Assembly (NCBI GenBank): GCA_964439415.1
Contig: CAYTOJ010000018.1
Coordinates: 1-21,894 of the forward strand
DNA from: CAYTOJ01 sp964439415
GTDB lineage: Bacteria; Pseudomonadota; Alphaproteobacteria; Rickettsiales; CAZAGG01
Reading direction: 5' to 3'
Length of the DNA stretch: 21,894 nt
Within the stretch, counting starts at the first letter, position 1. Each line of letters begins with the position of its first letter. Of this stretch, positions 21,017-21,894 are shown one piece after another. The notes under the pieces are model-generated. The model had not been told where the DNA came from. It did not search any database and saw nothing but the letters and a program-made list of their open reading frames with translations. A program made the position numbers and the translations under genes.

Positions 21017-21894
21017 CTACCAGTCCAGCAAAAAAGCCAGATAGCATCCTATACTATCATACGCAATGTAATACGCTGAAGAATCAGGTGCTGTGGTTAG
21101 GCTACCTGAAGTAGAGCAAGTGCCTGCATTTACCCAAGGCACTCTAACTTTGCCTGTGCCTGGAATTCCATCGTCAATTTTTTTATCAATATTGTAAGCA
21201 TCCACAGGTTTTAGAGCGGCTCCATCAGTTATACTTGTACTGGTTTCTTTACCAAAGCTGATAGCATTACCATAAACCCCATTATAAATCCAGGCATGAC
21301 CTGAGTAAGTTCCGTAATAAAAAAAAGTGTACCCGGCTTTTGATACAGCCTTGGAAGCTGGTACATTAGAAGCAACCACAGAATGATAATATGCGCTTCC
21401 TGTGCCATTGACGCCACTAAAACCGCCTGAATATACTCCAGCCGCGGCCATTTGCTTCCATGCTGCATAAATTTCGGCTGGACCACTTACTGCAGATGCA
21501 TAATTAAAAGCCTCATCACCATTACCGTTGGTTTCGCCTGATAGGTAGGTGGAGATGTTATAGCAATCACCCGGGATGCAGTTGTATTTCAGGTAGAAGG
21601 TGTTCATGGCGGTCATTATCTGTTCCCGCTCACTGATTATTTTACCAACCTTGGCAGCCCGAATCAAATCCGCCCCGGCGAGAATACCGCCTACTAATAA
21701 TCCAATAATCACCAGAACTATGGAGAGTTCGACCAGCGTAAAACCAGCATTTTTGCTCTTGACAGACTCTACAAGCCCTTCACACTGACTTTTGACTTTT
21801 GACTTTTGACTTTTGACTTCTGACTTCTGACTTCTGACTTCTGACTTCTGACTTCTGACTTCTGACTTCTGACTTCTGACTTCTGACTTCTGAC
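21017..21894 (-). CDS. Type IV pilin-like protein (prepilin-type N-terminal domain), 5' end not resolved
   Basis: The frame encodes the class III signal KNAG|FTLVELSIVLVI (cleavage G|F near 21743, Glu at +5), followed by a hydrophobic helix, a polar alpha-1 C region (ISEREQIMTAMNTFYLKYN) and a ~190-aa globular part. That part is rich in Gly, Ser, Tyr and Ala and has GTCSTSG and IGCYLAFLLDW at its C terminus, a likely disulfide pair. It would be an inner-membrane-anchored (pseudo)pilin. No ATG, GTG or TTG lies in frame between the signal sequence and the TGACTTY tandem array; the only nearby in-frame GTG (21710-21712) is inside the helix. The frame stays open through the array to the window edge, so the start lies beyond the window or the array has shifted the frame. 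Pilin assembly genes are not in the window. Confidence 0.82.
   Translation of the reverse strand, partial: QKSEVRSQKSEVRSQKSEVRSQKSEVKSQKSKVKSQCEGLVESVKSKNAGFTLVELSIVLVIIGLLVGGILAGADLIRAAKVGKIISEREQIMTAMNTFYLKYNCIPGDCYNISTYLSGETNGNGDEAFNYASAVSGPAEIYAAWKQMAAAGVYSGGFSGVNGTGSAYYHSVVASNVPASKAVSKAGYTFFYYGTYSGHAWIYNGVYGNAISFGKETSTSITDGAALKPVDAYNIDKKIDDGIPGTGKVRVPWVNAGTCSTSGSLTTAPDSSAYYIAYDSIGCYLAFLLDW
21786..21894. repeat. Heptanucleotide tandem array (TGACTTT)4(TGACTTC)11+
   Basis: Four TGACTTT units (21786-21813) are followed by eleven TGACTTC units (21814-21890) and a partial TGAC, continuing beyond the window. The unit length of 7 is not a multiple of 3, so each gain or loss of a unit shifts the downstream frame. 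On the minus strand the unit GAAGTCA has no stop codon in any frame and would encode a repeating seven-residue peptide (V-R-S-Q-K-S-E order). There are no spacers, so it is not a CRISPR array. Confidence 0.95.

Noticed and set aside
21786..21894. CRISPR array
   Set aside because: The 7-nt units are contiguous with no spacers, and no cas genes are present.

Overview
This 21.9-kb window looks like part of an alphaproteobacterial chromosome. The evidence is protein-level: a class I lysyl-tRNA synthetase, an alphaproteobacterial-type malate dehydrogenase, a Pta domain closest to those of alphaproteobacterial MaoC-Pta proteins, LolD, FliQ/FliR and QueG. Genes are closely packed and mostly housekeeping. 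Intergenic regions, and some coding regions, are littered with short palindromic repeats. That combination recalls repeat-invaded, possibly host-associated alphaproteobacteria (Rickettsiales or Holosporales style), but the lineage cannot be fixed from sequence reading alone.

Layout. Positions 1-2.5 kb hold the 5' end of ispG (minus), fabI (minus) and a stand-alone pta domain (plus). fabI lies between two direct copies of a ~170-bp bipartite palindromic element. Positions 2.6-4.5 kb hold a lolD-fliQ-fliR cluster. Positions 4.5-6.8 kb form an accessory segment where flhB might be expected: a Phd/PIN toxin-antitoxin operon with a readable promoter-operator, a decayed serine recombinase, a small antibiotic-biosynthesis-monooxygenase-fold protein and an AT-rich orphan gene. 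Positions 6.8-9.7 kb hold lysK and mdh (both minus) with a 383-nt repeat cluster between them. Positions 10-14.8 kb hold polA, prfC and a small secreted protein (plus). Positions 14.8-19.6 kb are a minus-strand run secF-murJ-sbp-queG with overlapping or abutting genes. Positions 19.8-20.9 kb encode an RTX calcium-binding secreted protein. Positions 21.0-21.9 kb encode a type IV pilin-like protein whose 5' side runs into a heptanucleotide tandem array at the window edge.

Most notable observations. (1) A C/G-rich double-hairpin element of ~130 bp sits in frame inside queG. A longer copy sits in the next gene, sbp, between its only apparent start and its signal peptide. The element is open in four of six frames. 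(2) A second, AT-ended palindromic family with a GC-rich core recurs at 276-444, 1305-1469, 9736-9907 and, compactly, 8405-8504. (3) The pilin-like gene has no usable start codon between its class III signal and the (TGACTTY)n array, so translation appears to run through the array; this would make it a candidate phase-variable locus. (4) PolA appears to have lost all three proofreading-site aspartates.
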